Below, one piece after another: positions 25,901 through 33,599 of a stretch of DNA of 40,248 nucleotides. The first letter of the stretch is position 1. Every line of letters starts with the position of its first letter. The position numbers and the translations under genes were made by a program. Below the pieces are notes generated by a model, which worked only from the letters and a program-made list of their open reading frames with translations, was not told the DNA's origin and did no database searches. This DNA is from Actinoplanes oryzae (lineage in GTDB: Bacteria > Actinomycetota > Actinomycetes > Mycobacteriales > Micromonosporaceae). The DNA is taken from the NCBI RefSeq assembly GCF_030757795.1, contig NZ_JAUQWH010000079.1:1-40248 (forward strand). The letters are read 5' to 3'.

Positions 25901-26093
25901 CGAGGCCGCCCGGGAGGTGGCGCGGGCCAAGGGCGGGGATCTGCCCGGGATCTCGCAGCTACGCGGCGGTGAGTTCTACGTCGCACCGGAGGGTTCGGCC
26001 TTCGGCAAGGTGCGCACCTCGCTGTGCCTCAGCCACCATCCCCGGAGCCCGCTGACCCAGGAGGAGGTCCTTCGCTACGCCGGCCGCAAGTGA
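22965..26093 (+). CDS. Double ATPase: AAA+/STAND-like N-half fused to HerA/FtsK-like C-half
   Basis: The 1042-residue protein has two complete P-loop modules. The N-terminal one has Walker A GQRGTGKTH (63-71), Walker B SVVAVDQVDG (about 235-244) and a sensor-like strand TLVVIAAQH, as in AAA+/STAND ATPases. A middle region of about 300 residues and a Pro/Gly-rich linker follow. The C-terminal ATPase has Walker A FAGSGSGKTVLLRR (about 660-673), DPNNDLARL, Walker B LFVMDEAQTF (about 911-920) and sensor GLIFATQSPKGL, the HerA/FtsK/TraG pattern of hexameric DNA pumps. GTG overlaps the wHTH stop (GTGA). A DNA-translocating motor that loads or feeds the upstream nuclease is the obvious model, still inference. 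Confidence 0.88.
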   Translation: MTDALKALTGLRINVTPTADDVWRRSEFHVDTLNREVAAGILDAIGDARDSDAGSPVGIVVQGQRGTGKTHLLGWVREQVQGQDGYFFLVGLLDGPRFWHSVAHSMLTGLARRVDGHETQAQVFMRRLTLLTGVPFADRQQLIGAETLRRPAVEALLTALHKHSPHVAMECRHTLRALALANAGDFRSQEVGSNFLQSGEECEPGERSPWGLPREVHPPDRVVAELSWLLSLTGPSVVAVDQVDGLLAPLANAMRAGRSAEWQDSLQLDQTANGLMDLRERMRRTLVVIAAQHATWEVIQRYAIASVQDRFVARRHLGSVPAPAVGRELVARRLQPHYDAAGFVAPYPTWPVRTEAFEAAADYKPRELLQIVDNHIRTCVASGVVTELMDLRTSHEPAAGKTAPPRPPDAGLAGIDQRFAELKAAAVVDDVFSTTAEDAKLPGLLSAGLRAWIAERGDTGQHFEQDPPPSTRPALHARLRRTIDEEAEVQEHWGFRGISPGYHANAVLNRVRAGCTEAGLAGGVRHRRLFFLRNAEWPRGVKNREAVAAFEQAGGRRLPVSDEDLRILAALRELFVEAPPELPAWLVARQPTAGVGFLREALADAGPGLPGPPPVPAPAGPATPRGPAAPRGPVITLGIAPETAQPVTVELEALRKHTAIFAGSGSGKTVLLRRIIEECALQGVSTIVLDPNNDLARLGEPWPEPPAAWRPGDAEKAREYRDSTDVVIYTPRRSAGRPIAFQPLPDFRPLVGDADEFDAAIDATLAALAPRAKVDGRSAKAEKGRAVLKEALVFYARRHRETTLRGFIGMLVDLPASASAFGTDAIRIASELGQSLTAATVIDPLFGGAGEPVDPGELLTPAEGKRARVSVISLIGLPGDDQKQSFVNQLQLALFAWIKRHPAGDRPLGGLFVMDEAQTFAPSGAMTACTGSTLSLASQARKYGLGLIFATQSPKGLHNQIPGNAATQFFGLLNAPVQIEAAREVARAKGGDLPGISQLRGGEFYVAPEGSAFGKVRTSLCLSHHPRSPLTQEEVLRYAGRK

Positions 26094-26096
26094 CCC

Positions 26097-27137
26097 TCAT
26101 CCCGAGAAGCGGGCCCGCTTGCTGAGTGCGACGTAGGCGGCGAGGCTGTCGGGGTTCGTGTCGATGCGCCACTTCTCGTCGTACCCCGGGTGGGTGTCGG
26201 TGTCGAAGAAGACGACCGCGCCCACCGCGGGGCGCTTCTCGACCCAGTCGGCGAGGAGGGTGATCCATTCTCCCTTGGTGGTGCCGCCGCGGTCGACCGC
26301 GCCGACCTCGCAGATCATGATCGGCTTACGGGTGCCGAAGGCCTGGTAGATCGGGTCGAAAAGGGTTTCCGGCCGTTCCTTGTGCAGGTTGTAGCCGGAG
26401 ACGCCGACCCAGTCGACGTACTTGTCGCCCGGGTAGAGGGCCTCGAAGGTGTTCCAGTCGCGCGCCGGCACGGAGTTCCAGTTGGGGCTCCAGACCCAGG
26501 AGACGTTGTCGGCGCCCTCGTCGGCGAAGATGTCGTGGATGCGCCGCCACGACGCGATGAAGCCCTTGTTGTCGTTGCCGTTGTTGAAGGGCCCCCACTT
26601 GTACCAGTCGCCGTTCATCTCCCAGGCCCAGCGCAGCAGCACCGGCCGGTCGTGGGCCTTGAGGCGGCGGGCGGCCCTGGCGATGAGGTCGTCGCTCTTG
26701 CCGGTCGTGATCTCGGAGTAGGACGTGCCGCGCCACGAGACCATCGGGAAGGCGTGCTCCGGCAGGCCGGCGACCCGGGTCGGCAGGGTGTCGTAGAAGT
26801 CGAAGAAGACCTGCACGATCCGCTCGTCGCGGCCCGTCTGCCGCTTGCGCAGGGCGAGGGCTTGCGCCTGGGTCAGACCCGACAGATCCAGGTACGCCCC
26901 CAGCAGCGCCTTGCCGCTGCGGAACGGCACCGTGCCCCCGCTCGCGCGGACCGCCTTGGGCACGGCCGAGGCGGAGACCACGGGGACGGCCACCTCGGTG
27001 TGCGCCTCGGCGGGCTTCTGGTCGGCCCGGAGCCGCTGGACGCCGTACGCCCCGGCCGCCGGCACCGCCGCGACGGCCGCGAGCCCGAGCAGGTGGCGCC
27101 GGGTGAGCCGGGCCGGCTTCCGGTGCGTACCTCTCAT
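26097..27137 (-). CDS. GH26-like secreted glycoside hydrolase (mannanase type)
   Basis: The 346-residue protein begins with a Tat-type signal (TRRHLLGLAAVAAVPAAGA). Its catalytic domain contains LLRWAWEMNGDWYKWGP (acid/base Glu) and KPIMICEVGAVD (nucleophile Glu), the pair seen in GH26 beta-mannanases and related enzymes, plus a WVGVSGYN strand. It would act outside the cell on a beta-linked polysaccharide. Length fits a single catalytic domain without carbohydrate-binding module. Its ATG overlaps the stop of the polysaccharide deacetylase gene (ATGA), so both are made together. Its stop lies only three bases from the stop of the convergent double-ATPase gene. Confidence 0.88.
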   Translation of the reverse strand: MRGTHRKPARLTRRHLLGLAAVAAVPAAGAYGVQRLRADQKPAEAHTEVAVPVVSASAVPKAVRASGGTVPFRSGKALLGAYLDLSGLTQAQALALRKRQTGRDERIVQVFFDFYDTLPTRVAGLPEHAFPMVSWRGTSYSEITTGKSDDLIARAARRLKAHDRPVLLRWAWEMNGDWYKWGPFNNGNDNKGFIASWRRIHDIFADEGADNVSWVWSPNWNSVPARDWNTFEALYPGDKYVDWVGVSGYNLHKERPETLFDPIYQAFGTRKPIMICEVGAVDRGGTTKGEWITLLADWVEKRPAVGAVVFFDTDTHPGYDEKWRIDTNPDSLAAYVALSKRARFSG

Positions 27138-27928
27138 GTCAGGTTCCGGCCGGCGGCGCGCGCCACCCGGCGGACCACCCGCCAGCCGGGCTGGGCCGCC
27201 CGCTTGACCCGGGGGACGAGCGTCGAGCCGCCCCCGCCCACGACGGCGACCAGGTCGGCGCCGGTCATGTCCGGGGTGGGCTGGAAGCGGGGGACGGCGA
27301 AGCGCCGCTCGGCCGGGGTGTGCATGCGCCGCCCGACCTCGGTGGCGTTGTCGTGGCCGGCGGCGAGCACGGCCGCGCGCACCTTGGCGCCGTTGTAGCC
27401 GTGCGGGTACGCGAACCCGCGCACCCGCCGCCCGAGCCGCTGCTCCAGCTCGTCCTTGCTGCGGGTGACCTCCTCGCGCAGCTGCGCGGCGGGCAGCACG
27501 TCGAGCGGGTGGTGCACGAGGCTGTGGTTGGCGATCTCGACCCCGGCGTCGGCGACCTCGGCGAGCTCGTCCCAGGTGAGCAGCTTGCCGAAGGCCGGGG
27601 CGTGCCGGCCGAGCCAGCCGGCGTGGTCGCCGAGGTGGCCGACGGAGACGTAGAGCGTGGCGCCGGCGCCCGCCTCGGTGAGCACCGGGACCGCCTGGGT
27701 GAGGAAGTCGCGGTAGCCGTCGTCGAAGGTGACCGCCACGAGCCGGTCGGTGCAGCCCTCGTCGAGCAGGTCGAGGGCCTCGGTGAGCCCGACGGGCCGG
27801 TAGCCGGCGGCGGTGAGCGCGGTGAGCTGCTCGGCGAGGCGCGCGGGCGGGACGGCGAGGTCGTGCAGGGGGCCGTCGACGGCGGAGACGGAGTGGTACA
27901 TCAGCGCCGGCAGGTGCCAGACGGTCAC
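27134..27928 (-). CDS. Polysaccharide deacetylase (NodB/CE4 family)
   Basis: The 264-residue protein has CE4 signatures: LMYHSVS near the start, AVTFDDGYRDF (catalytic and metal Asp), EIANHSLVHHPLD (metal His pair) and RGFAYPHGYN. It removes N- or O-acetyl groups from a polysaccharide. No signal peptide is visible, although the N-terminus is hydrophobic (VTVWHLPALMYH), so location is uncertain. The GTG at 27926-27928 is chosen because GGGGGAG lies seven bases upstream and the family begins here; longer reading frames are low-complexity. Coupled with the downstream GH26-like gene, it may tailor and turn over one exopolysaccharide. Confidence 0.88.
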   Translation of the reverse strand: MTVWHLPALMYHSVSAVDGPLHDLAVPPARLAEQLTALTAAGYRPVGLTEALDLLDEGCTDRLVAVTFDDGYRDFLTQAVPVLTEAGAGATLYVSVGHLGDHAGWLGRHAPAFGKLLTWDELAEVADAGVEIANHSLVHHPLDVLPAAQLREEVTRSKDELEQRLGRRVRGFAYPHGYNGAKVRAAVLAAGHDNATEVGRRMHTPAERRFAVPRFQPTPDMTGADLVAVVGGGGSTLVPRVKRAAQPGWRVVRRVARAAGRNLT

Positions 27929-28185
27929 CGCAACTCTCCCCCACGCTCGGCAGCATGACCATTTTCGGTCAGATCCCCGGCCGGGGCGATGCCGGTCCCG
28001 GGCCCGTGCCGCGGCGTGTTTGCGCCGCTCAGACAACGTTACGGCGCGTTTTTCGGCGTGTCCACCACCCGGCCACCAGGCATCGGCAGCGGTCACTGGC
28101 TGGCGGACCTCCACCGAAAGGCATAGCCGGAACTCCGGCTCCGGAGGGAGGTGCCGCGGGCGCCCCGGTCGGCAGAGTGACCGCC

Positions 28186-28446
28186 ATGACTGTGATGACC
28201 TCGCCCGCGAGCGGAACCGCACGCCGCTGGATGGAGTCCGGCGCCGAGGCCGCGCTCGTCCTCGGCGCCACGGCATTGCCGGCCGCGTGGCACGCGCTGG
28301 ACGGCACGCTGACGGCCGTGCTCGCCGGGATGCTCGTGGTGATCACGGGCGCCATCTACGCACTACATACAGTCACATTTGATCTGCTCCGGGTCGTCCC
28401 TGACCGGCACGGCGGAAAATTTTCGTTCACTCACGGTGAGGAGTGA
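28186..28446 (+). CDS. Small putative membrane protein
   Basis: This 86-residue frame has two hydrophobic stretches (AALVLGATALPAAWHAL and LTAVLAGMLVVITGAIYAL) and a polar tail ending in HGEE. That arrangement suits a two-helix membrane protein. No family is recognised. Alternative starts are a GTG at 28177 or an ATG at 28195. The tail DNA is less GC-rich than neighbours. It lies 65 bp before the next hypothetical gene and may be co-transcribed. Support is coding-like composition only. Confidence 0.45.
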   Translation: MTVMTSPASGTARRWMESGAEAALVLGATALPAAWHALDGTLTAVLAGMLVVITGAIYALHTVTFDLLRVVPDRHGGKFSFTHGEE

Positions 28447-28511
28447 ACCTTGGAGGGCCCGCCGCCCGTACCTGGGGGCGCAGCGTTCCCTCACCCCCGG
28501 GAGTGACCAGG

Positions 28512-29168
28512 ATGTTTCGTCTCATCCACCTCCACGCGCAGCACGGCGTCCCCCGCATCGGCATCGACCCCGACGCCTACGGCAGCGAGCGGGCCGCCCT
28601 GGCCCGCTACCGCGAGACCCCCGACCCCTTCTTCGGCATCGGCCGCTTCGACGAGTCCGGCCGGCTGGCCGAGATCGTCATGGACACCGACTGCCGCTCC
28701 GGCGAGGGCTGTCCGGGCGAGGCCGTCAACGTGCACGCCGACACGTACCAGCGGATGTGCGACACCTGCGCCTTCGGGCTGGAGACGCTGTCGCTGCCCG
28801 AACTGTCGCTGCGGCTGGGCGTCGCCGTGCGACCGGTGCCCGCCTTCGCCGCCTCCTCCGCGGGCCGGCACGCCGCGCCGGAGGAGAGCTGCGCCGCCAC
28901 CAACCGCATCGCCCGTGAGCTGGCCGCCAACGTCGAGGACCCGGTGTGGCGCATGGAGCTGTGCGCGGAGCTGGTCCGCACCCCGTCGGCCGTGAACGGG
29001 CTGATGATCGGCGTCGGCGCGCTGAGCCACCGCGACGTGCTCGACCTGTGGCCGGCCCTGTGCGCACTCGGCACCCAGCTGCCCGGGTCGGTGCACTCCG
29101 ATCTGATCCGCGGCATCGCCCGGCCGCACTCCCCCGCCGGCGTCACCGCGCTGCGGCTGGGGATGTAA
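28512..29168 (+). CDS. Hypothetical protein with Cys cluster
   Basis: This 218-residue soluble protein is of no family I recognise. The middle carries TDCRSGEGCPGEAVNV and MCDTCAFGLE, so four cysteines might bind zinc or a disulfide. The C-terminal half is helical (IARELAANVEDPVWRMELCAELVRTP). The start at 28512 is chosen since the protein-like sequence begins there; a GTG three codons upstream is possible. It precedes a strong hairpin shared with the convergent ScyD-like gene. Confidence 0.75.
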   Translation: MFRLIHLHAQHGVPRIGIDPDAYGSERAALARYRETPDPFFGIGRFDESGRLAEIVMDTDCRSGEGCPGEAVNVHADTYQRMCDTCAFGLETLSLPELSLRLGVAVRPVPAFAASSAGRHAAPEESCAATNRIARELAANVEDPVWRMELCAELVRTPSAVNGLMIGVGALSHRDVLDLWPALCALGTQLPGSVHSDLIRGIARPHSPAGVTALRLGM

Positions 29169-29256
29169 GGCCCCCCGGAACTCGCGTCCCGCTGCCCGGT
29201 GCCCGGACCGGGAGGTGCGGGACGGGCCGGTCGCGCGCGGCAACGCCGACCGGCCG

Positions 29257-29285
29257 GGGCGCGTCACCTCCGCGGTGACGCGCCC
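29257..29285. terminator. Bidirectional terminator hairpin between convergent genes
   Basis: A perfect 12-base dyad (GGGCGCGTCACC at 29257-29268, GGTGACGCGCCC at 29274-29285) with a five-base loop lies between the plus-strand hypothetical gene (ends 29168) and the minus-strand ScyD-like gene (ends 29299). No T-tract is present, but position and symmetry suit a two-way terminator. Confidence 0.75.
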
Positions 29286-29298
29286 TTCGACGTAGCCG

Positions 29299-30435
29299 CT
29301 ACAGGCGGATCTTGACGACGGTGCCGGTGCGCGCCGAGGTGCCGTTGTTCGTCACGTACGCGTCGCGGCCCTTGATCGCGACGCCGCCCGGCGCGTGCAG
29401 CCCGGCGGACGCGACGACCGTGGTGCCGTGCCGGCCGACGCGGACCAGGGCGCCGGTGTCGTCGCCGGACAGCAGCCCCTTGTGCGAGATCTCCAGCGCG
29501 TAGAGGCCGCCCGGGCCCCAGGCGAGGTCGATGACGTTGGTCAGCCCGGTGGCGTACACGCGGGGCTTCCCGCCGGGCTCGACGCGGTAGATGCGCGCCT
29601 GGCCGGCCGGGAACGGGAAGCCGGTGAGCTCGGACACGTACCAGGCGCCGTCCGGGCCCTGGACCGCCGCCGTGGGCACCGACTGCATCGGAACCGGCTT
29701 GCCCGCCGGCACGCCCGGGACACCCGCGGGCGCCTTCACGATCCGCTGCGGGAAGACCGCCACGGTACGGATCTTGCCGCGCTTGTCGACGCGCAGCAGG
29801 CTGTTGCCCCCGGCGTCGGCGACGTAGCGGCCGTCGCGGGCCACGGCGAGGCCGTTGGGGTTGGTGTCGGCGGGCTCGACGCCGTCCGGGTTCACCCGCC
29901 GCTCGTACGCGCCGAGGTCGGCGACCGCCTGCGGGCCGCGCCGCCCGCGCTCGTACAGCTTGGCCATGCCGCGCAGGGCGGGCTGCTTGTCGCGCAGGGC
30001 AGGATCGCCGCCCAGCCCGACGATCCACGACAGCGTGCCGCGGCGGTCGGTGCCCACGTCGGCCGGTCCGCCCGCCTGGCTGCCGTCCGGGGCGGCGAGG
30101 GACGGGAGGCCGCTGAGGACGCGCCTGCTGTGGCCGTACCGGATCCGCGTGATCGCGCCGGAGCGGCCGAAGCAGACCTTGTCCCCCTCCGGCCCGGTCT
30201 GGCAGGGGCCCCGGCCGCCCCGGCCGGCCTCCGCGACATAGAGGCTGCCGTCCGGTGCGAACGCGAGGCCGCGCGGGTTGTCGAGCCCCTCGGCGACCGT
30301 GAGCAGCGGTGGCCGTGGCTTGCGTGCTTCGGGCTGTGCCGTGGTCTCCGCCGACGCGGTGAGCGCCGGGACGAGCGAGACGGTGAGCGCGCCGGCCGCG
30401 ACAACGGCGGCGAGGACGGAACGCGTGACGTACAT
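29299..30435 (-). CDS. ScyD/ScyE-like secreted beta-propeller protein
   Basis: The 378-residue protein starts with a Sec signal peptide (SVLAAVVAAGALTVSLVPALTASA) and contains SMP-30/NHL-type propeller blades with a repeated G-L-A-[FV]-A-x-D-G-[SR]-[LY]-Y-V pattern (GLAFAPDGSLYVAEAG; GLAVARDGRYVADAG; AAVQGPDGAWYVSELTG). This is the pattern of the ScyD/ScyE family that is widespread in actinomycetes. Named for cyanobacterial scytonemin genes, the family has no proven role in actinomycetes. The start at 30435 has GGGGGGAA upstream. Confidence 0.88.
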   Translation of the reverse strand: MYVTRSVLAAVVAAGALTVSLVPALTASAETTAQPEARKPRPPLLTVAEGLDNPRGLAFAPDGSLYVAEAGRGGRGPCQTGPEGDKVCFGRSGAITRIRYGHSRRVLSGLPSLAAPDGSQAGGPADVGTDRRGTLSWIVGLGGDPALRDKQPALRGMAKLYERGRRGPQAVADLGAYERRVNPDGVEPADTNPNGLAVARDGRYVADAGGNSLLRVDKRGKIRTVAVFPQRIVKAPAGVPGVPAGKPVPMQSVPTAAVQGPDGAWYVSELTGFPFPAGQARIYRVEPGGKPRVYATGLTNVIDLAWGPGGLYALEISHKGLLSGDDTGALVRVGRHGTTVVASAGLHAPGGVAIKGRDAYVTNNGTSARTGTVVKIRL

Positions 30436-30622
30436 GTCTTCCCCCCAGAATGAGTCGGTTCTGACCTGGACCTTCCGGGAAGTGCCGGGGCGGAGCACAT
30501 GGCCCGAACGGCCGTACCGGCCCGGACGTCGCGTTTCCGACCCGATGGGGTGGATCGGGCCACCCGGGCGGGGTCGGGCGATCGCTCCGGCGGTCCGGCC
30601 GATCGGCGGGCACGATAGGCGG

Positions 30623-31270
30623 ATGACGTTCGATGATCTCGTCCGGCGGGCCCGGGCGCTGGTGCGTGACGGGCAGCGGGCCGTCCTGGGCATCACCGGC
30701 CCGCCGGCCGCGGGCAAGACCACCCTGGCCGAGGAGCTGGTCGCGGCGATCTCGCGGGAGAGCCCCGGCGGGGTCGCCCACGTGCCGATGGACGGCTTCC
30801 ACCTGGCCGACGTGGAGCTGGACCGGCTCGGCAGCCGCGGCCGCAAGGGCGCCCCGGACACCTTCGACGCCCTGGGGTACGCGAACCTGCTGCGCCGGCT
30901 GCGCGAGGACACCGACGACATGATCTACGCGCCGGGCTTCGAGCGCGTGCTGGAGCAGCCGATCGCCGGGGCGATCCCGGTGCCCCGGGCCGCGCGGCTG
31001 ATCGTCTCGGAGGGCAACTACCTGCTGCTCGACGATCCCCGCTGGGCCGGCGTGCGCCCGCTCGTGGCCGAGGTCTGGTACGCCGGGCTGGACCGCGAGA
31101 CCCGCCTCGAGCGGCTGATCGCCCGGCACGTCCGCTTCGGCAAGGAGCCGGCCGCCGCCCGGGAGTGGGCCCTGGGCACCGACGAGCGCAACGCGCAGCT
31201 GATCGAGGCCACCCGCGACCGCGCCGACCTGATCGTGCCCGGCGACGTGCTCCGCCGGCTCGGCCCGTAG
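30623..31270 (+). CDS. Nucleoside/nucleotide kinase family P-loop protein (uridine kinase-like)
   Basis: This 215-residue protein has Walker A GITGPPAAGKTTLAEEL (about residues 23-39), the substrate-region motif PMDGFHLADVEL, the IYAPGFER loop, IVSEGNYLLLDDP (Walker B region) and a LID with RLIARHVRFGKEPAAAREW. The arrangement is that of the uridine kinase/phosphoribulokinase/pantothenate-kinase group, most like the uncharacterised nucleoside kinases of about 210 residues. The substrate could be a nucleoside, a sugar or a vitamin. ATG 30623 is chosen as the only start placing the P-loop at normal distance. Confidence 0.9.
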   Translation: MTFDDLVRRARALVRDGQRAVLGITGPPAAGKTTLAEELVAAISRESPGGVAHVPMDGFHLADVELDRLGSRGRKGAPDTFDALGYANLLRRLREDTDDMIYAPGFERVLEQPIAGAIPVPRAARLIVSEGNYLLLDDPRWAGVRPLVAEVWYAGLDRETRLERLIARHVRFGKEPAAAREWALGTDERNAQLIEATRDRADLIVPGDVLRRLGP

Positions 31271-31306
31271 GCCCGCTCGCCGCGCCGGGCGTGACAGACT
31301 GGCGGC

Positions 31307-32494
31307 GTGTCCGTAGGGGAAACCGTGGAGGCCGGGCCTCGCCGCCGGCCCGGGCGAGCAGCGCGCTTCGCCCTCGTCGTCGCCGCCGTGCTGGCCCTGC
31401 TCTTCGGCGTGCCGTGGTGGACCCTGGTCTGGTCCGGCAACGACTGGCCCACGCCGGTCTTCGTGGCCGGCACCGTGGTCTTCGCCGCCGCGGCTGCCGC
31501 CTTCCCGCTGCTGATGGTCTCCGGGCACGGCGGGCGGCATCGCGACGGCGCCGCGCGGATCGCCGACACGCTGCTCGGCGTGGTGTGGGTGCTCCTCGTG
31601 TGGTCCCTCCTGGGCAACGTCCTGAGCCTGGTGCTGCGGGCCGCCGGCGTCGGCGACCCGGCACGCTCGCGGATCGTCACGGCGGCGGTCGCGGTGATCG
31701 CGCTGGTCCTGCTCCTGTGGGGACACTGGGAGGCGATGCGCGTCTCGCGGGTGCAGCGCGTCGACGTGACGCTGCCCCGGCTGGGCGCGGGGCTCGACGG
31801 CCTGCGGGTGGTGCTGCTGACCGACACGCACTACGGCCCGATCGACCGGGCGCGCTGGTCGCGGGGCGTGACCGCGGTGGTCAACTCCCTCGAGCCGGAC
31901 ATCGTGGCGCACACCGGCGACATCGCGGACGGCGAGGTGGCCCAGCGCCGCGAGATGGCCGCGCCCCTCGGGGACGTACGAGCCGCCCTGGCCCGGGTCT
32001 ATGTCACCGGCAACCACGAGTACTTCTCCGGGGCGCAGCGCTGGGTCGAGCACATGGCCTCGCTCGGCTGGGAGGCCCTGCACAACCGGCACGTGATCGT
32101 CAGCCGGGGCGGCGACAGCCTCGTCGTGGCCGGCGTCGACGACCGCACCGCCGCCGGCTCGGGTGTCCCGGGCCACCACATGGACCACGACGCGGCCCTC
32201 GGCGGCGCCGACCCCGGCCTGCCGGTGCTGCTCCTGGCCCACCAGCCGCAGCAGGTCACCGGCGCGGTCGCCCACGGCGTCGACCTGCAGCTCTCCGGGC
32301 ACACCCACGGCGGCCAGATGTGGCCCTTCCACTACCTGGTCCGCCTCGACCAGCCGGTCCTGCAGGGCCTGAGCCGGCACGGCGAGCGCACCCAGCTCTA
32401 CACCTCGCGCGGCACCGGATTCTGGGGCCCGCCCTTCCGCATCTTCGCCCCGAGCGAGATCACCCTGCTCACGCTGCACGCGCCCCGGCCGTGA
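31307..32494 (+). CDS. Membrane-anchored metallophosphoesterase (YkuE-like)
   Basis: This 395-residue protein has four hydrophobic segments in the first 145 residues, then a calcineurin-type phosphoesterase domain. The domain holds VLLTDTHYGPI (Asp-x-His), VAHTGDIADG (Gly-Asp...Asp), VTGNHEYF (Gly-Asn-His-Glu) and LSGHTHGGQMWP. All metal ligands are present. Relatives are thought to hydrolyse phospholipid-type or pyrophosphate substrates at the membrane surface. The GTG start lies 36 bases after the kinase-like gene, so they may share a transcript. Confidence 0.92.
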   Translation: MSVGETVEAGPRRRPGRAARFALVVAAVLALLFGVPWWTLVWSGNDWPTPVFVAGTVVFAAAAAAFPLLMVSGHGGRHRDGAARIADTLLGVVWVLLVWSLLGNVLSLVLRAAGVGDPARSRIVTAAVAVIALVLLLWGHWEAMRVSRVQRVDVTLPRLGAGLDGLRVVLLTDTHYGPIDRARWSRGVTAVVNSLEPDIVAHTGDIADGEVAQRREMAAPLGDVRAALARVYVTGNHEYFSGAQRWVEHMASLGWEALHNRHVIVSRGGDSLVVAGVDDRTAAGSGVPGHHMDHDAALGGADPGLPVLLLAHQPQQVTGAVAHGVDLQLSGHTHGGQMWPFHYLVRLDQPVLQGLSRHGERTQLYTSRGTGFWGPPFRIFAPSEITLLTLHAPRP

Positions 32495-32552
32495 CCACGG
32501 CCGTGCCACGCTGCCGCACCCAGGTCCGCGGGCGGCCGGGCACAATGCCGGG

Positions 32553-33314
32553 ATGACCGCCGCACGGGACGCCGCCTACTTCGACCAGTGGTACGCCGAC
32601 ATGGCCGCCTCGCCGGTGCGCGACGCCATCGTCGCCCGGACGCTGGGGTTGCCACCGGAGCTACGGTTCGCCAGCGTGCTGCCGTGGCCCGGCGTGGCCG
32701 AGCTGACCGAGCACCTGCGGCTGCCCCCGGACGGCCTGCTGCTCGACATCGCCTGCGGCCGCGGGGGCTACGGGATCGAGATCGCCGCCCGTACGGGGGC
32801 AAGGGTCGTGGGGGTGGACTTCGCGGCCGTGGCCCTCGGGCACGCCCGCGCCATCGCGGCGGCCCGGCTCCCCGCCGGCCGGGCGTCCTTCCACGTCGGC
32901 ACGCTCACGGCCACCGGCGTCGCGGACGGCGGCGCGGACGCGCTGATGTGCGTCGACGGCACCCAGTTCGCCGAGCCGCCGCAGGCCGCCCTGGCCGAGT
33001 TCCACCGCGTGCTCAAGCCGGGCGGCCGCCTCGCCCTGACCTGCTGGGCAGCCGTCACCCCGGGCGACGACCGCGTCCCGGCCCGCATCCGCGCCCTCGA
33101 CCTGGCCCGCGACCTCCCGGCGGCCGGCTTCACCGGCGTCGAGGTCCACGACCGGCCGGAGTGGCTGGCCGCCGAGCGCGACATGTACGAGCAGGCCCTC
33201 GCCGTCCCCGGCCCCGACCCGGCCGTCCTCTCCCTGCAGAACGAGGGGCGCCGCGCCCTCGCCGCCTGGGGCTCGATGCGCCGCGTCCTCGCCGTCGCGG
33301 CCCGCCCCGCCTGA
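32553..33314 (+). CDS. Class I SAM-dependent methyltransferase
   Basis: This 253-residue protein has the methyltransferase core: LLLDIACGRGGYGIEIA (SAM motif I), VVGVDFAAVALGHAR (motif Post I, acidic end), ADALMCVDGTQF (motif II) and LAEFHRVLKPGGRLALTCW (motif III). The acceptor is unknown; small-molecule methylation is most likely. The ATG is at 32553, 58 bases after the phosphoesterase. It is the last intact chromosomal-type gene before the mobile-element region. Confidence 0.92.
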   Translation: MTAARDAAYFDQWYADMAASPVRDAIVARTLGLPPELRFASVLPWPGVAELTEHLRLPPDGLLLDIACGRGGYGIEIAARTGARVVGVDFAAVALGHARAIAAARLPAGRASFHVGTLTATGVADGGADALMCVDGTQFAEPPQAALAEFHRVLKPGGRLALTCWAAVTPGDDRVPARIRALDLARDLPAAGFTGVEVHDRPEWLAAERDMYEQALAVPGPDPAVLSLQNEGRRALAAWGSMRRVLAVAARPA

Positions 33315-33384
33315 CCATCCGGAACCGGCGTGCGCGGCACAGCCCGGGTCGGCTATCGTTCCCGTTCCTTGCGGACCGGAACTG

Positions 33385-33430
33385 GGATCTGACGCGTATT
33401 GCATCTGATGCGAACTGGCGACACTTTGCA
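33385..33430 (+). repeat. Putative left-end sequence of the outer element
   Basis: The sequence from ATCT (33387) through ATTGCATCTGA to GACACTTTGCATG resembles, with small gaps, the sequence at 34658-34700 that begins the inner insert (ATCT...AATTGCATCAGA...GACTTTTCGCAGG). Shared end sequence is expected of two members of one element family. The match was made by eye, with two gaps, and needs alignment. Confidence 0.4.
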
Positions 33431-33574
33431 TGCCGCATCCCCGGCCGAATGGCAGTGCCCTGAGCTGCGCATACGCTAGGAGCGGCAACCCTGGAGTGAC
33501 TGTACCGGGCGCGCGACTCGTCGATTTCCGCCGTCCTACTTCCAATGAATTGACCAGCCCAAATCCGGCGCGGG

Positions 33575-33589
33575 TCGCATCTGATGCGA
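33575..33589. promoter_or_regulatory. 15-bp palindrome upstream of RA, candidate operator or recombinase site
   Basis: TCGCATC-T-GATGCGA is a perfect seven-base dyad around one base. A close copy (TTGCATCTGATGCGA) lies at 33399-33413 and a weaker half (GGATGCGAG) at 33602-33610. It may be bound by the HTH regulator encoded at 37756 or by the recombinase. Confidence 0.45.
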
Positions 33590-33599
33590 GATCAAGGCG

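Noticed and set aside
27134..28276. Longer 380-residue form of the deacetylase
   Set aside because: The extra 116 N-terminal residues are Arg/Pro-rich and unlike the family; a good ribosome site precedes the GTG at 27928.
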